Positions 54,471 to 61,970 of a stretch of DNA of 64,000 nucleotides are shown here, piece after piece. Position 1 is the stretch's first letter, and every line of letters starts with the position of its first letter. A program made the translations under genes and the position numbers. This DNA is from Candidatus Pelagibacter sp. (GTDB lineage Bacteria; Pseudomonadota; Alphaproteobacteria; Pelagibacterales; Pelagibacteraceae), in NCBI GenBank assembly GCA_028222435.1, contig JAOIST010000001.1:18358-82357 (forward strand), written 5' to 3'. The notes under the pieces are model-generated. The model was not told the DNA's origin and did no database searches. It saw only the letters and a list, made by a program, of their open reading frames with translations.

Positions 54471-54503
54471 TATTTCTCCTTTGTTTATTAATTAATTAAT
54501 AAA
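54471..54503 (-). promoter_or_regulatory. AT-rich leader plus ribosome site of the second Liv binding-protein gene
   Basis: Reads TTATTAATTAATTAATAAAC then AAAGGAGAAATA before the ATG, almost identical to the leader of livK and close to that of tctC. AGGAG is a strong ribosome site. Confidence 0.55.
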
Positions 54504-54547
54504 TTATTTAAGCAAGAAAAGCCTAAAATGACAATAGTAAGAATAAT

Positions 54548-55162
54548 TTAAAAACTCTGTGTCGCGGCAACGTATAAAGCAATTATAAGCAAAACACACG
54601 CTGAAATTGTATTAAGGACTTTAGGTTTACTCTTTAACCATACAGAAATTTTATCTGCTGCTAATCCATAAATCATTAGCGTTGCAAAATCTAAAACAAC
54701 ATATGTGATCATTAAAATTAAAAACTGAGAAATAATATTACTATCGTAATTTATAAAAGATGAAAAAATTGTTCCAAAAAAAATAATAGCTTTTGGACTT
54801 AATCCAGCAACCATAAAACCATCTCTATAAAATGAAAGAGTGGATTTAGAACTTAATTGTTTAGAGTTTATGGAGCTTATTTTTGCTGTGTAGGTATCGT
54901 ATGCTAAATAAACAATATAAAGAATTCCTGCCCATTTAAGGTAGTTTAACACTTGAGGGTTATCGCTTAAGAACGAACCAATAATAAAAACAACTAAAAT
55001 TCCTTGAATAGTATTCGCTGAAACATCACCCAGCGCTGTCCAAACAGAACGCTTTATTCCATAATTAAGTGTGTGAGAGACGATAACTACTCTTGGAAGA
55101 CCAGGAGTAATAAATAAAAAAAGAATAATTTGTAGAAAAATTAAGAAGTCACTTGGAAACAT
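54548..55162 (-). CDS. LysE-family exporter
   Basis: A 204-residue membrane protein with six helices. LQIILFLFITPGLPRVVIVS is the LysE N-terminal motif with PGLPR in place of the common PGP, and DGFMVAGLSPKAIIFFGTIF near 114 is the second. The exported compound is unknown; the neighbouring Liv and AzlCD genes suggest an amino acid. It is divergent from the TIGR03643 gene (25 bp). Confidence 0.83.
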   Translation of the reverse strand: MFPSDFLIFLQIILFLFITPGLPRVVIVSHTLNYGIKRSVWTALGDVSANTIQGILVVFIIGSFLSDNPQVLNYLKWAGILYIVYLAYDTYTAKISSINSKQLSSKSTLSFYRDGFMVAGLSPKAIIFFGTIFSSFINYDSNIISQFLILMITYVVLDFATLMIYGLAADKISVWLKSKPKVLNTISACVLLIIALYVAATQSF

Positions 55163-55187
55163 GTTAAGAGAGACTATATAGAATTAT

Positions 55188-55484
55188 ATGAAGAAAAAAA
55201 GTTCTTTCCCTCAAACTAAAGTTAAAAATCCTGAGCCAAAGAAAAAAGATGAAAATTGGGTTATTTGGGCAGCTTGGGCAGATCGAATTACTTTTGAAGA
55301 GATTAAAGAAAAAACTGGTAAAAATGAATCTGATGTAATCAAAATAATGAGAAAGAACTTAAAACCAAGTTCATTTAGACTTTGGCGAAAAAGGGTTCAT
55401 AACACAAGTATAAAACATAGAAAAAAATTTAAATTAGAGAGAAAAAAATTAAGAGAAAAAATTAAAATAACTGATATAAATTAA
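55188..55484 (+). CDS. TIGR03643 / DUF2805 small basic protein
   Basis: A 98-residue, very basic protein. WAAWADRITFEEIKEKTGKN, ESDVIKIMRKNLKPSSFRLW and RKRVHNTSIKHRKKFK match TIGR03643. The N-terminal part looks like a helix-turn-helix; a lysine-rich tail follows. The family is commonly adjacent to photolyase/cryptochrome genes together with DUF2256, yet here it is about 46 kb away from them. Glutaredoxin follows after 2 bp. No biochemical function is known. Confidence 0.83.
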   Translation: MKKKSSFPQTKVKNPEPKKKDENWVIWAAWADRITFEEIKEKTGKNESDVIKIMRKNLKPSSFRLWRKRVHNTSIKHRKKFKLERKKLREKIKITDIN

Positions 55485-55486
55485 TC

Positions 55487-55741
55487 ATGAAAAAAATAAC
55501 TATGTATTCAGGTGATCCATGTCCTTTCTGCGCAGCAGCAAAAGCTTTATTAAAAACAAAGAATGTTGAAATAGAAGAATTTGATATTTGGAAAGATCCA
55601 GCAAAAGCTAAAGAAATGTTGCAAAGAACAAATGGTGCTAGAACTATTCCTCAAATCTTTATTGGTGACCATTACGTAGGTGGAAACGATCAGCTTCAAG
55701 CAGCTAACAGAAGTGGTGAGCTTGATAAGTTACTTGCTTAA
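55487..55741 (+). CDS. grxC: Glutaredoxin 3
   Basis: An 84-residue dithiol glutaredoxin. The active site CPFC is at residues 12-15. GARTIPQIFIGDHYVGGNDQ carries the cis-proline and the glutathione-binding GG motif. It reduces disulfides and glutathionylated proteins in the cytoplasm. It follows the TIGR03643 gene by 2 bp and shares a TTAA stop-codon overlap with the convergent ribokinase gene. Confidence 0.96.
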   Translation: MKKITMYSGDPCPFCAAAKALLKTKNVEIEEFDIWKDPAKAKEMLQRTNGARTIPQIFIGDHYVGGNDQLQAANRSGELDKLLA

Positions 55742-56640
55742 CTAATATCTTTTATAAATGGCATTGCGTCTCCTGCCCCAAGTTTTGTTGTAGATAAACC
55801 TGCAGCCTTATTAGCTAATTCCAAACATGCTTTAATTGGTTTTCCTTTAGATAAACTAAAAGCTAATGCACCGTTAAATGCATCACCTGCTCCTGTAGTA
55901 TCAATAGCCTTAACAGAGCTTGCTTTGAGATGAATTTCTTCTTGTCCATCAGAATAAAATAATCCTTTCTCGCCAAGTGTAATAATTATTTTTTTTATTC
56001 CTAAATTGACAAGTTTATCGGCTGCTTGTTTAGCTTCTTTTTCATTTGTAATTTTAATACCAGTATAAAACTCTGCCTCAGTTTCATTGGGTGTAAAATA
56101 ATCAATATAACTATAAAATTCTTTTGAAATTTCTGATGCTGGAGCTGGATTTAAAATTGTCAAACATCCGTTTTCTTTAGCAGTTTTTAAACAATGCAAA
56201 GTTACATCTTTTGGGATTTCAAGCTGAGTTAAAAAAATCTTTGAACTTTTTATTAAATTAATTTGACTATTTATTTCACTAATTTTTAGGGAATTCGGTG
56301 CTCCAACTATTACATTGATGGCGTTCTTTCCTGATTGTTTATCGACTAAAATTCCAGCTACACCCGTTTGTAGTTTTTCATCTTGGATAATATTTTCTGT
56401 ATTGATGTTATTTTTTTTTAAAGTTTCTAAAGCCAATTTTCCGTAAGCATCTTTTCCAATTTTACTAATAAAATTTACTTTTCCTCCAAGTCTAGCAATA
56501 GCTACAGCTTGATTGCATCCTTTTCCTCCAGGACCTACGTTATATTTATTTCCTAAAATTGTTTCACCAACAACAGGAATTTTAGGACCAGAAAAACTAA
56601 TGTCTGCAACAAATATGCCTAGTACAGAAATATCACTCAT
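55738..56640 (-). CDS. rbsK: Ribokinase (PfkB family)
   Basis: A 300-residue PfkB-family sugar kinase. GNKYNVGPGGKGCNQAVAIA is the N-terminal PfkB motif, and IDTTGAGDAFNGALAFSLSK the C-terminal motif with the catalytic Asp. TVLNPAPASE-type LTILNPAPASE and KKIIITLGEKG suit ribokinase. It phosphorylates D-ribose or a similar sugar; no ribose transporter is seen nearby. It overlaps the ccdA stop by 1 bp. Confidence 0.9.
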   Translation of the reverse strand: MSDISVLGIFVADISFSGPKIPVVGETILGNKYNVGPGGKGCNQAVAIARLGGKVNFISKIGKDAYGKLALETLKKNNINTENIIQDEKLQTGVAGILVDKQSGKNAINVIVGAPNSLKISEINSQINLIKSSKIFLTQLEIPKDVTLHCLKTAKENGCLTILNPAPASEISKEFYSYIDYFTPNETEAEFYTGIKITNEKEAKQAADKLVNLGIKKIIITLGEKGLFYSDGQEEIHLKASSVKAIDTTGAGDAFNGALAFSLSKGKPIKACLELANKAAGLSTTKLGAGDAMPFIKDIS

Positions 56641-57353
56641 TAACCAAGCGTAGTTAGGAAAGGAAACATTGTCAAAATATAATAACTAATAACTTGAATT
56701 TGATTAGTGGCTATTAAAATACCTGTAATTAATAATATGGCTCCGCCAGTTTTAGTTACTCTTCCGTAATATTTACTAAAACCTTTTCGTGTAGTTAAAA
56801 ATTTATTCATAAAATAACCTGATAAAACAAATGGGATAGCTAATCCCAAAGAATAAAATGAAAGTAATAAAATGCCTGATCCAATTGATGCTTCTGTTGC
56901 AGATAAAGCTAAGATCGAACCCAATACTGGCCCAATGCAAGGTGTCCAGCCAAAAGCAAAAGCCGCTCCAACTAATAAAGGGAAAGCATAATTATCTTTA
57001 TAACTTTGAGTTTCTATTCTTTTTTCTTGATTTAAAAAATTAAAATTAAAAATACCTAGCATTTGTAGTGAAAATAAAATTATCACTACTCCTGCTGCAA
57101 TTCTTAATTCATTCGTTAAAAATAAAAGTATGTTACCGACAGCAGAAGCTGTTGCGCCTAAAATAATAAAAACTAATGAAAAACCTAGAGAAAATAAAAT
57201 AGTTTTAATAAGCACAACTCTTTTATCTTGTTCAATTTCATTTAAATTTTTTCCAGTAATATATGAAATATATCCAGGAATAATGGGCAAGACACATGGA
57301 GTTAAAAAACTAATAAATCCAGCACCTAAGGCGAAAGCCAACTTTAAAATCAT
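56640..57353 (-). CDS. ccdA: CcdA-type cytochrome c biogenesis protein
   Basis: A 237-residue membrane protein with six hydrophobic helices. The redox cysteines lie in FLTPCVLPIIPGYISYITGK near residue 20 and FGWTPCIGPVLGSILALSAT near 135, as in CcdA/DsbD. It moves reducing power from the cytoplasmic thioredoxin to periplasmic partners for cytochrome c assembly. A c-type cytochrome and a DUF411 protein elsewhere in the window could be customers. It is divergent from the membrane gene at 57404. Confidence 0.92.
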   Translation of the reverse strand: MILKLAFALGAGFISFLTPCVLPIIPGYISYITGKNLNEIEQDKRVVLIKTILFSLGFSLVFIILGATASAVGNILLFLTNELRIAAGVVIILFSLQMLGIFNFNFLNQEKRIETQSYKDNYAFPLLVGAAFAFGWTPCIGPVLGSILALSATEASIGSGILLLSFYSLGLAIPFVLSGYFMNKFLTTRKGFSKYYGRVTKTGGAILLITGILIATNQIQVISYYILTMFPFLTTLG

Positions 57354-57403
57354 GTTTACTTTATATTTGCGTTTAAACTATACCACAATTACAATATTGG
57401 CTC

Positions 57404-57748
57404 ATGATAATAAAATATATTGGATTTCTCATAACGCTGTTTTGGTCCTATTCTTTCATTAAGACACAGAGTTTGTTTAAAAAAGGATCGGGAATTCTGA
57501 TTACTTTATTTGTTTCAAATATTTCTTGGTTAACTTTTATAGCTGCTTGTTTTTATGGCTTTAAAAATTTTGAGTTTTACTATGTTTTAATTGGTGTTGG
57601 TTTTATTATTGCCTTAGTTCACTTAAGCTTTGCTAGAATAAGCTTATTCATTAACTCTAAATTTGAAAATAAAGAAAATCTGATAAGAATAAAAACGGTT
57701 ATTGAATATTTTATAATTATTGCAATTGTATATTATATTTTTGCTTAA
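57404..57748 (+). CDS. Small membrane protein, unknown
   Basis: A 114-residue protein with three to four hydrophobic stretches (about 1-20, 28-48, 58-80, 95-114). No family is recognised. It sits between ccdA and a phosphatase, converging on the latter with a TTAA stop-codon overlap, which supports a real gene with an accurate end. The gap to divergent ccdA is 50 bp. Confidence 0.6.
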   Translation: MIIKYIGFLITLFWSYSFIKTQSLFKKGSGILITLFVSNISWLTFIAACFYGFKNFEFYYVLIGVGFIIALVHLSFARISLFINSKFENKENLIRIKTVIEYFIIIAIVYYIFA

Positions 57749-58308
57749 TCTGTTTGTATCGTTCCTAATACTTCAAAATCTCTATTAGTGATAACAAGTT
57801 CACCTGAACTAGGTACTGCATTCGTTACTGCGGTTATGATGCTATAATGTGTAACTAATACTAAATTCTTACCATTACCTTCCCATTGACTTACAAACTC
57901 ATATAGCTCTTTCAATTGTTTAGCTTCATTTTTATTGTAAGGAGATTGAAATGTAGAATTTAAAGCAGTGAATTCTTTGTAATCACCAAATGCATACTTA
58001 GCTGTATCTTTGCATCTGCACCACTGACTGCTTAAAACTTGATCTATGGGAACTTTATTTCTTTTAAAAAGTTTGCCAATTTTTTTAGATTGATTGATTC
58101 CAGTTTTATTTAAATTCCTTTGGGTTCTACAATCATCAACTTTAAACCCTGCTGGATCTCCTCCACCTGGTGCTAAAGAGTGTCTTATAAGAATAATTTT
58201 ATCTCCCTCTTGTGCTAACTTCCATGGTTGTTCTGCTGCGTTAATTTGAAATGTAAAAAGAAAAAAAAAGAATAGTTTTAGCGATAGGGAAATAATTTTA
58301 TTCTTCAT
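57745..58308 (-). CDS. Exported histidine-phosphatase-family protein
   Basis: A 187-residue protein with a signal peptide (about 1-24, ending NAAEQ). IILIRHSLAPGGGDP is the phosphohistidine RH motif, and DDCRTQRNLNKTGINQSKKI then LSSQWCRCKDTAKYAFG follow. VLVTHYSIITAV holds the second catalytic His. It would act in the periplasm on an unknown phosphate ester. The four cysteines around the active site are a family trait. Confidence 0.88.
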   Translation of the reverse strand: MKNKIISLSLKLFFFFLFTFQINAAEQPWKLAQEGDKIILIRHSLAPGGGDPAGFKVDDCRTQRNLNKTGINQSKKIGKLFKRNKVPIDQVLSSQWCRCKDTAKYAFGDYKEFTALNSTFQSPYNKNEAKQLKELYEFVSQWEGNGKNLVLVTHYSIITAVTNAVPSSGELVITNRDFEVLGTIQTD

Positions 58309-58423
58309 GGTGGATGAAATGTCAGTCTTACAAATTTATGTAGCCGTGGTCTAGAGGACATGGCAAAAAATAATATAAGCTGTTGATAGGTTGTATTAAA
58401 ACACTTAATTGGCTAGTGAATAA

Positions 58424-58804
58424 CTATTCGCTTTTAGGTTTAAAAACTAAGCACACGCCATTGTTGCAATAACGTTTTCCTGTAGGTTTTGGACCATCTT
58501 CAAATATATGACCGTGATGACCACCGCAATTTTTACAATGATATTCAGTTCTGGGATAACCGATATGCATGTCCGTTTTTTCTTCAAAAACGTCAGGTAA
58601 AGATTTAAAAAAAGAAGGCCAGCCTGATCCACTTTCATATTTTGTATTTGAGTCGAAAAGTTTAGTTCCGCATCCTACACAATGGTAAGAGCCTTCTCTT
58701 TTTTCGTTATTAAGCGGACTGCTTCCTGGCGACTCTGTTCCCTCTTGTCTTAATACGTAATTTTGTTCTGGAGTTAAATTAGGATCCCAATCTTTATTAC
58801 TCAT
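58424..58804 (-). CDS. msrB: Peptide methionine-R-sulfoxide reductase
   Basis: A 126-residue MsrB. The zinc cysteines are Cys42 and Cys45 (HCVGCG) and the pair [12 protein letters not shown] near 91-94. The catalytic cysteine is in KRYCNNGVC near 112. [10 protein letters not shown] is a family block. It has no signal peptide, so it is cytoplasmic, unlike MsrA. It overlaps cysE by 8 bp. Confidence 0.95.
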   Translation of the reverse strand: MSNKDWDPNLTPEQNYVLRQEGTESPGSSPLNNEKREGSYHCVGCGTKLFDSNTKYESGSGWPSFFKSLPDVFEEKTDMHIGYPRTEYHCKNCGGHHGHIFEDGPKPTGKRYCNNGVCLVFKPKSE

Positions 58805-59372
58805 CTTTTACTTTATCATCTACACCGTAAGGTCTAAACTTTCCTTTATTTTCTAACTTCACAGCTTTAGCAGGAATACCAACCATTGTTGCGCTTTCAG
58901 GAACATCTTTAACTACTACAGCGTTCGCAGCAATTCTTGCGCCTTTACCAACAACAACAGGTCCGATAATTTGAGCGCCAGAACCAATGACAACATCATC
59001 TCCTATGGTAGGATGTCTTTTTTCGTGTCTTTGTCTTTCGCTGTCTATACTTGGGGAACTTCCTCCTAGAGTCACTGCATGATAAATAGTAACATTATTT
59101 CCAATTTCAGATGTTTCTCCAATCACAACACCCATGCCGTGATCTATAAATAAGTTTTTTCCAATTTTTGCACCTGGATGAATTTCTACACCTGTAAAGA
59201 ATCTTACTGTTTGAGATATAATTCGAGCAACTAAATCAAACCCAGCCACATAAAAAAAATGAGATATTTTTTGAAAAAATACTGCCTTCACACCTGGGTA
59301 AGTCAAAATAATGCTTAAAATTGACTTAGCGGCAGGATCTCTAGCTTTTATCGACTCTAAATAATCGTTCAT
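58797..59372 (-). CDS. cysE: Serine O-acetyltransferase
   Basis: A 191-residue left-handed beta-helix acetyltransferase. [20 protein letters not shown] and [20 protein letters not shown] are the hexapeptide repeat and catalytic His/Asp region, and [20 protein letters not shown] follows. It makes O-acetylserine, the cysteine precursor. It is the shorter form without the long N-terminal domain of E. coli CysE. Cotranscribed with msrB through an 8-bp overlap. Confidence 0.95.
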   Translation of the reverse strand: MNDYLESIKARDPAAKSILSIILTYPGVKAVFFQKISHFFYVAGFDLVARIISQTVRFFTGVEIHPGAKIGKNLFIDHGMGVVIGETSEIGNNVTIYHAVTLGGSSPSIDSERQRHEKRHPTIGDDVVIGSGAQIIGPVVVGKGARIAANAVVVKDVPESATMVGIPAKAVKLENKGKFRPYGVDDKVKDE

Positions 59373-59428
59373 TATGTATGTATATAGTGTCTACTTGCAA
59401 AATTTAAAGAACTATCTATATAGAAATC

Positions 59429-59827
59429 ATGAGTAACGCATTCCATTTAGCAATTCCAGCAGGTGATCTAAGCACGGCAACAAAATTTTATGTTGATGTT
59501 TTAGGCTGCAAATTAGGGAATCGAGAAGAAGATAAATGGATTGATGTTGATTTTTGGGGCAATGAGTTAACTCTTCATAAGACTGAAATGAAACTACCTA
59601 ATGAAAGACATGATGTAGATATGGGTAAAGTGCCCGTGCCTCATTTTGGAGTTCATTTAGATCCAAATGTGTTTAATAAAATCAAAGAAAATATTAAAAA
59701 AAATAATATTCAATATTTAGACGAACCTTACACACGATTTAAAGGTCAAAAAGAACAGCAAGAAACATTTTTTATTAAAGATCCACACGGTAATATTTTG
59801 GAGCTAAAAACTCTAAATAATTCCTAA
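59429..59827 (+). CDS. VOC-family (glyoxalase-like) protein
   Basis: A 132-residue protein of the glyoxalase/bleomycin-resistance fold. FHLAIPAGDLSTATKFYVDV begins the fold with a metal-site His, TLHKTE and VPVPHFGVHL are the central strands, and DPHGNILELKTLN the last. Three likely metal ligands (His, His, Glu) are in the usual places. The substrate is unknown. It is divergent from cysE and precedes the MBL enzyme by 63 bp. Confidence 0.85.
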   Translation: MSNAFHLAIPAGDLSTATKFYVDVLGCKLGNREEDKWIDVDFWGNELTLHKTEMKLPNERHDVDMGKVPVPHFGVHLDPNVFNKIKENIKKNNIQYLDEPYTRFKGQKEQQETFFIKDPHGNILELKTLNNS

Positions 59828-59890
59828 TTTAAAGCAGTTTTATTCTAAATTAATTAATAGATTTTGCCTAAGTTTTTGATAACTTGAGTT

Positions 59891-60580
59891 ATGATATTTA
59901 ATCAATTATTTGATCCTAAATCTCATACTTACACTTACATCATATCTAGTGGTCAAGGTCGTGAAGCTTTAATTGTTGATCCGGTAATTGAAAAAACAGA
60001 TGAATATCTAAAAATTTTAGAAAAACTTGAGCTAAAACTAGTGAAAGTTATTGATACCCATATCCATGCAGATCATATTTCAGGATTAAATGAACTAAAC
60101 AAAAAGACTAGCTGCACGAGAATAATGGGAGATAATTCTCCCTCTGAAGTTGTTGATATTAGAGTTAAAGATGGTGAAAAAGTTAAAATTGAAGATATTG
60201 AATTAACTGCATTGCATACTCCTGGTCATACTATTTGTTCCTTTTCTTTTTTTATGAAAGACAGAGTTTTTACTGGCGACACTTTATTAATTAATGGAAC
60301 TGGGAGAACTGACTTTCAAGGTGGTAGTGCTAAAGATCAATATGACTCTATATTTAACAGACTTTTAAAACTTCCTGAAGAAACACTTGTGTACCCTGCC
60401 CATGACTATAATGGTAAAAAATATTCAACTATTATTCAGGAAAAAAATAATAACCCAAGACTTCAAGTAAGTTCATTAGGTGAATATGAAGAAGTAATGA
60501 ACAATCTTAAACTTGCTCGTCCAGAAACTATGGACGTTAATATTCCTGCCAATATAAAAGGTTTAACATTAAAGATTTAA
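59891..60580 (+). CDS. MBL-fold persulfide-dioxygenase-like enzyme
   Basis: A 229-residue metallo-beta-lactamase-fold protein. THIHADH at residues 56-62 is the metal motif; ALHTPGHTICSFSFFM, FTGDTLLINGTGRTDFQGGS and YPAHDYNG complete it. TGRTDFQ is the marker of the ETHE1 persulfide-dioxygenase branch, which oxidises glutathione persulfide to sulfite. Placement just ahead of the methionine/sulfur genes and near cysE supports a sulfur role. Confidence 0.85.
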   Translation: MIFNQLFDPKSHTYTYIISSGQGREALIVDPVIEKTDEYLKILEKLELKLVKVIDTHIHADHISGLNELNKKTSCTRIMGDNSPSEVVDIRVKDGEKVKIEDIELTALHTPGHTICSFSFFMKDRVFTGDTLLINGTGRTDFQGGSAKDQYDSIFNRLLKLPEETLVYPAHDYNGKKYSTIIQEKNNNPRLQVSSLGEYEEVMNNLKLARPETMDVNIPANIKGLTLKI

Positions 60581-60584
60581 TAGC

Positions 60585-60614
60585 TTGACAAATTACTAAA
60601 ATAATTGATATAAG
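60585..60614 (+). promoter_or_regulatory. Promoter of the BHMT-MetY transcript
   Basis: TTGACA at 60585-60590 and TATAAG at 60609-60614 are 18 bases apart, a near-consensus housekeeping pair. Transcription would start within about 8 bases, right at the SAM-II aptamer. Confidence 0.75.
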
Positions 60615-60617
60615 CTA

Positions 60618-60672
60618 ATCAGCGCCGAGTTAAGACAACTTGCGGGCGCTTAATAAATCCAGCTAAAGCGTT
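60618..60672 (+). ncRNA. SAM-II riboswitch
   Basis: The P1 stem AGCGCC (60621-60626) with GGCGCT (60645-60650) encloses GAGTTAAGACAACTTGC, and the 3' strand TAATAAATCCAGCTAAAGCG gives the pseudoknot, matching the SAM-II consensus. The CTAAAGCG tail (60663-60670) can also pair with CGCTTTAG (60689-60696) in the terminator, so SAM binding should free the terminator and lower expression. Confidence 0.9.
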
Positions 60673-60683
60673 CAAGTCACATG

Positions 60684-60712
60684 ACCACCGCTTTAGTCGG
60701 TGGTTTTTTTTT
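60684..60712 (+). terminator. SAM-II controlled intrinsic terminator
   Basis: A 7-bp stem ACCACCG/CGGTGGT (60684-60690, 60698-60704) with a 7-base loop, followed by a T-run to 60712. The alternative pairing of its CGCTTTAG with the SAM-II 3' strand acts as an antiterminator. This is the transcriptional output of the first riboswitch. Confidence 0.92.
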
Positions 60713-60730
60713 GGAATAATCTAAAATTAA

Positions 60731-60787
60731 ACCGGGTATTTGAACCGTATTGTGCACCCGGCATTTTGCCAAAGTACTAAAAAGGAG
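60731..60787 (+). ncRNA. SAM-V riboswitch
   Basis: P1 is CCGGGT (60732-60737) paired with ACCCGG (60756-60761) around ATTTGAACCGTATTGTGC. The 3' part GCATTTTGCCAAAGTACTAA then AAGGAG gives the pseudoknot that overlaps the ribosome site at 60783-60787. SAM-V is a marine variant of the SAM-II fold. It controls translation, here of the first ATG at 60794. The tandem SAM-II/SAM-V arrangement has been described for Pelagibacter. Confidence 0.9.
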
Positions 60788-60793
60788 AAGTGG

Positions 60794-60850
60794 ATGAAAT
60801 CAATAAACTCCCTCGTGCGATTTCATCTCTCTCCGGTAAATTGGAGAGAG
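60794..60850 (+). promoter_or_regulatory. Two abutting hairpins that cover the leader ORF start and the BHMT ribosome site
   Basis: Hairpin 1 pairs ATGAAATC (60794-60801, including the leader start codon) with GATTTCAT (60819-60826). Hairpin 2 pairs CTCTCTCC (60827-60834) with GGAGAGAG (60843-60850), the BHMT ribosome site. Both stems are perfect 8 bp and stand end to end. A ribosome on the leader would open both. Confidence 0.7.
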
Positions 60851-60859
60851 TATGAGTAA
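60794..60859 (+). CDS. 21-codon leader ORF between SAM-V and BHMT
   Basis: An ATG 6 bases after the AGGAG of SAM-V opens a 21-residue ORF (MKSINSLVRFHLSPVNWREY plus Glu) that ends TAA at 60857-60859, overlapping the BHMT ATG at 60852 by 8 bases. It has the best ribosome site in the leader. It is thus the ORF SAM-V directly controls, and BHMT probably depends on it by coupling. It may not make a functional peptide. It is short, so the coding claim rests on the ribosome site and overlap. Confidence 0.6.
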   Translation: MKSINSLVRFHLSPVNWREYE

Positions 60860-61910
60860 TATTTTATTAGATACGTTAAAAAACCAACCTTTGATTTGTG
60901 CAGAAGGTTATTTATTTGAAATGGAACGAAGAGGTTATTTAACCTCTGGTGAATTTGTTCCTGAAGTGGCACTTGAGCACCCTGAGGTTTTAGAGAATCT
61001 TCATAAAGAATTTCAACACGCAGGTTCTAACATCGTTCAAGCATTTACATATAACGGTCATAGAGAAAAAATGAGAGTGATCGATAAAGAACATTTACTT
61101 GAGCCTTTAAATAGAGCTGCTTTAAGGATTGCTAGAAAATGTGCAGATAACCCGCCTAAAGGTCTAGGTGTAAGTTTAATGGCAGGTAATATTTCTAATA
61201 GTAATATTTGGGAAGCAGATAATAAAAGAATTCAGGCAGATGTTAAAAGTATGTTTGCTGAAATGGTTCAGTGGGCTAAAGAAGAAAAAGCTGATTTTAT
61301 TATTGGAGAAACTTTTTACTATGCTGAAGAAGCATTTGCTGCTCTAGAAGAAATTAAAAAGGCAGGATTGCCATCTGTTATTACGATTTCACCAATGGGT
61401 GAAAATAAAATGAGAGACGGTTATACAATATTAGAAACTTGTAAAAAACTGGAAGAACTTGGTGCTGATGTTGTAGGTTTAAACTGCTTTAGAGGTCCAG
61501 CTACAATGCTTCCTTATATAAAAGAATTAAGAAAAGAACTTAAATGTCATGTTGCTGCTTTACCGGTTCCTTATAGAACGACTGAGGAGCATCCAACTTT
61601 TTTTAATCTTCCAGATAATAATGGATGTAATTGCCCGTCACCTCATGGCAGGACTTTCCCTACTGCTATGGATCCATTGCAATGCAATAGATATGAGATC
61701 GGCAATTTTGCAAAAGAAGTATTTAACTTAGGTGTTAAGTATATCGGTGTTTGCTGTGGAGCTAGTCCAATGCATATACGTGAGGTTGCAGAGGCTATTG
61801 GCTTAAGAGTTCCAGCAAGCAGATTTAGGGAAAATATGAGTAAACATTTCATGTATGGTTCGGATAAAAAAATACCGAAACACATGAAAGATTATGGAAA
61901 CGTAGCGTAA
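60852..61910 (+). CDS. bhmt: Betaine-homocysteine S-methyltransferase family protein
   Basis: A 352-residue zinc methyltransferase that moves a methyl group from glycine betaine (or a like donor) to homocysteine, making methionine. The three zinc cysteines are Cys212 (VVGLNCFRG) and Cys301-Cys302 (GVCCGASPMH). EGYLFEMERRGYL and HAGSNIVQAFTYNGHR are the N-terminal blocks. The ATG at 60852 has GGAGAGAG immediately before it, buried in hairpin 2. In SAR11 this gene answers the lack of a B12-independent methionine route. It is first in a BHMT-MetY pair. Confidence 0.94.
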   Translation: MSNILLDTLKNQPLICAEGYLFEMERRGYLTSGEFVPEVALEHPEVLENLHKEFQHAGSNIVQAFTYNGHREKMRVIDKEHLLEPLNRAALRIARKCADNPPKGLGVSLMAGNISNSNIWEADNKRIQADVKSMFAEMVQWAKEEKADFIIGETFYYAEEAFAALEEIKKAGLPSVITISPMGENKMRDGYTILETCKKLEELGADVVGLNCFRGPATMLPYIKELRKELKCHVAALPVPYRTTEEHPTFFNLPDNNGCNCPSPHGRTFPTAMDPLQCNRYEIGNFAKEVFNLGVKYIGVCCGASPMHIREVAEAIGLRVPASRFRENMSKHFMYGSDKKIPKHMKDYGNVA

Positions 61911-61925
61911 GGAGGCTATAATAAT

Positions 61926-61970
61926 ATGAAAAAAGAAACGACAAGAGAAACAATCAGGGAGGATAAATAA
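61926..61970 (+). CDS. 14-codon ORF between BHMT and metY
   Basis: An ATG 10 bases after GGAGG (61911-61915) opens a 14-residue ORF (MKKETTRETIREDK), and its TAA shares its last A with the metY ATG (TAATG). A second ribosome site GGGAGG lies inside it, 7 bases before metY. It may serve as a translational coupler. The peptide is highly charged and very short, so its being a gene is uncertain. Confidence 0.45.
   Translation: MKKETTRETIREDK

Noticed and set aside
58340..58366. tRNA-like 5' fragment containing GGTCTAGAGG
   Set aside because: It resembles a D-arm, but no anticodon arm or T-arm follows and the 3' acceptor is missing. I treat it as chance or a relic and do not call a tRNA.
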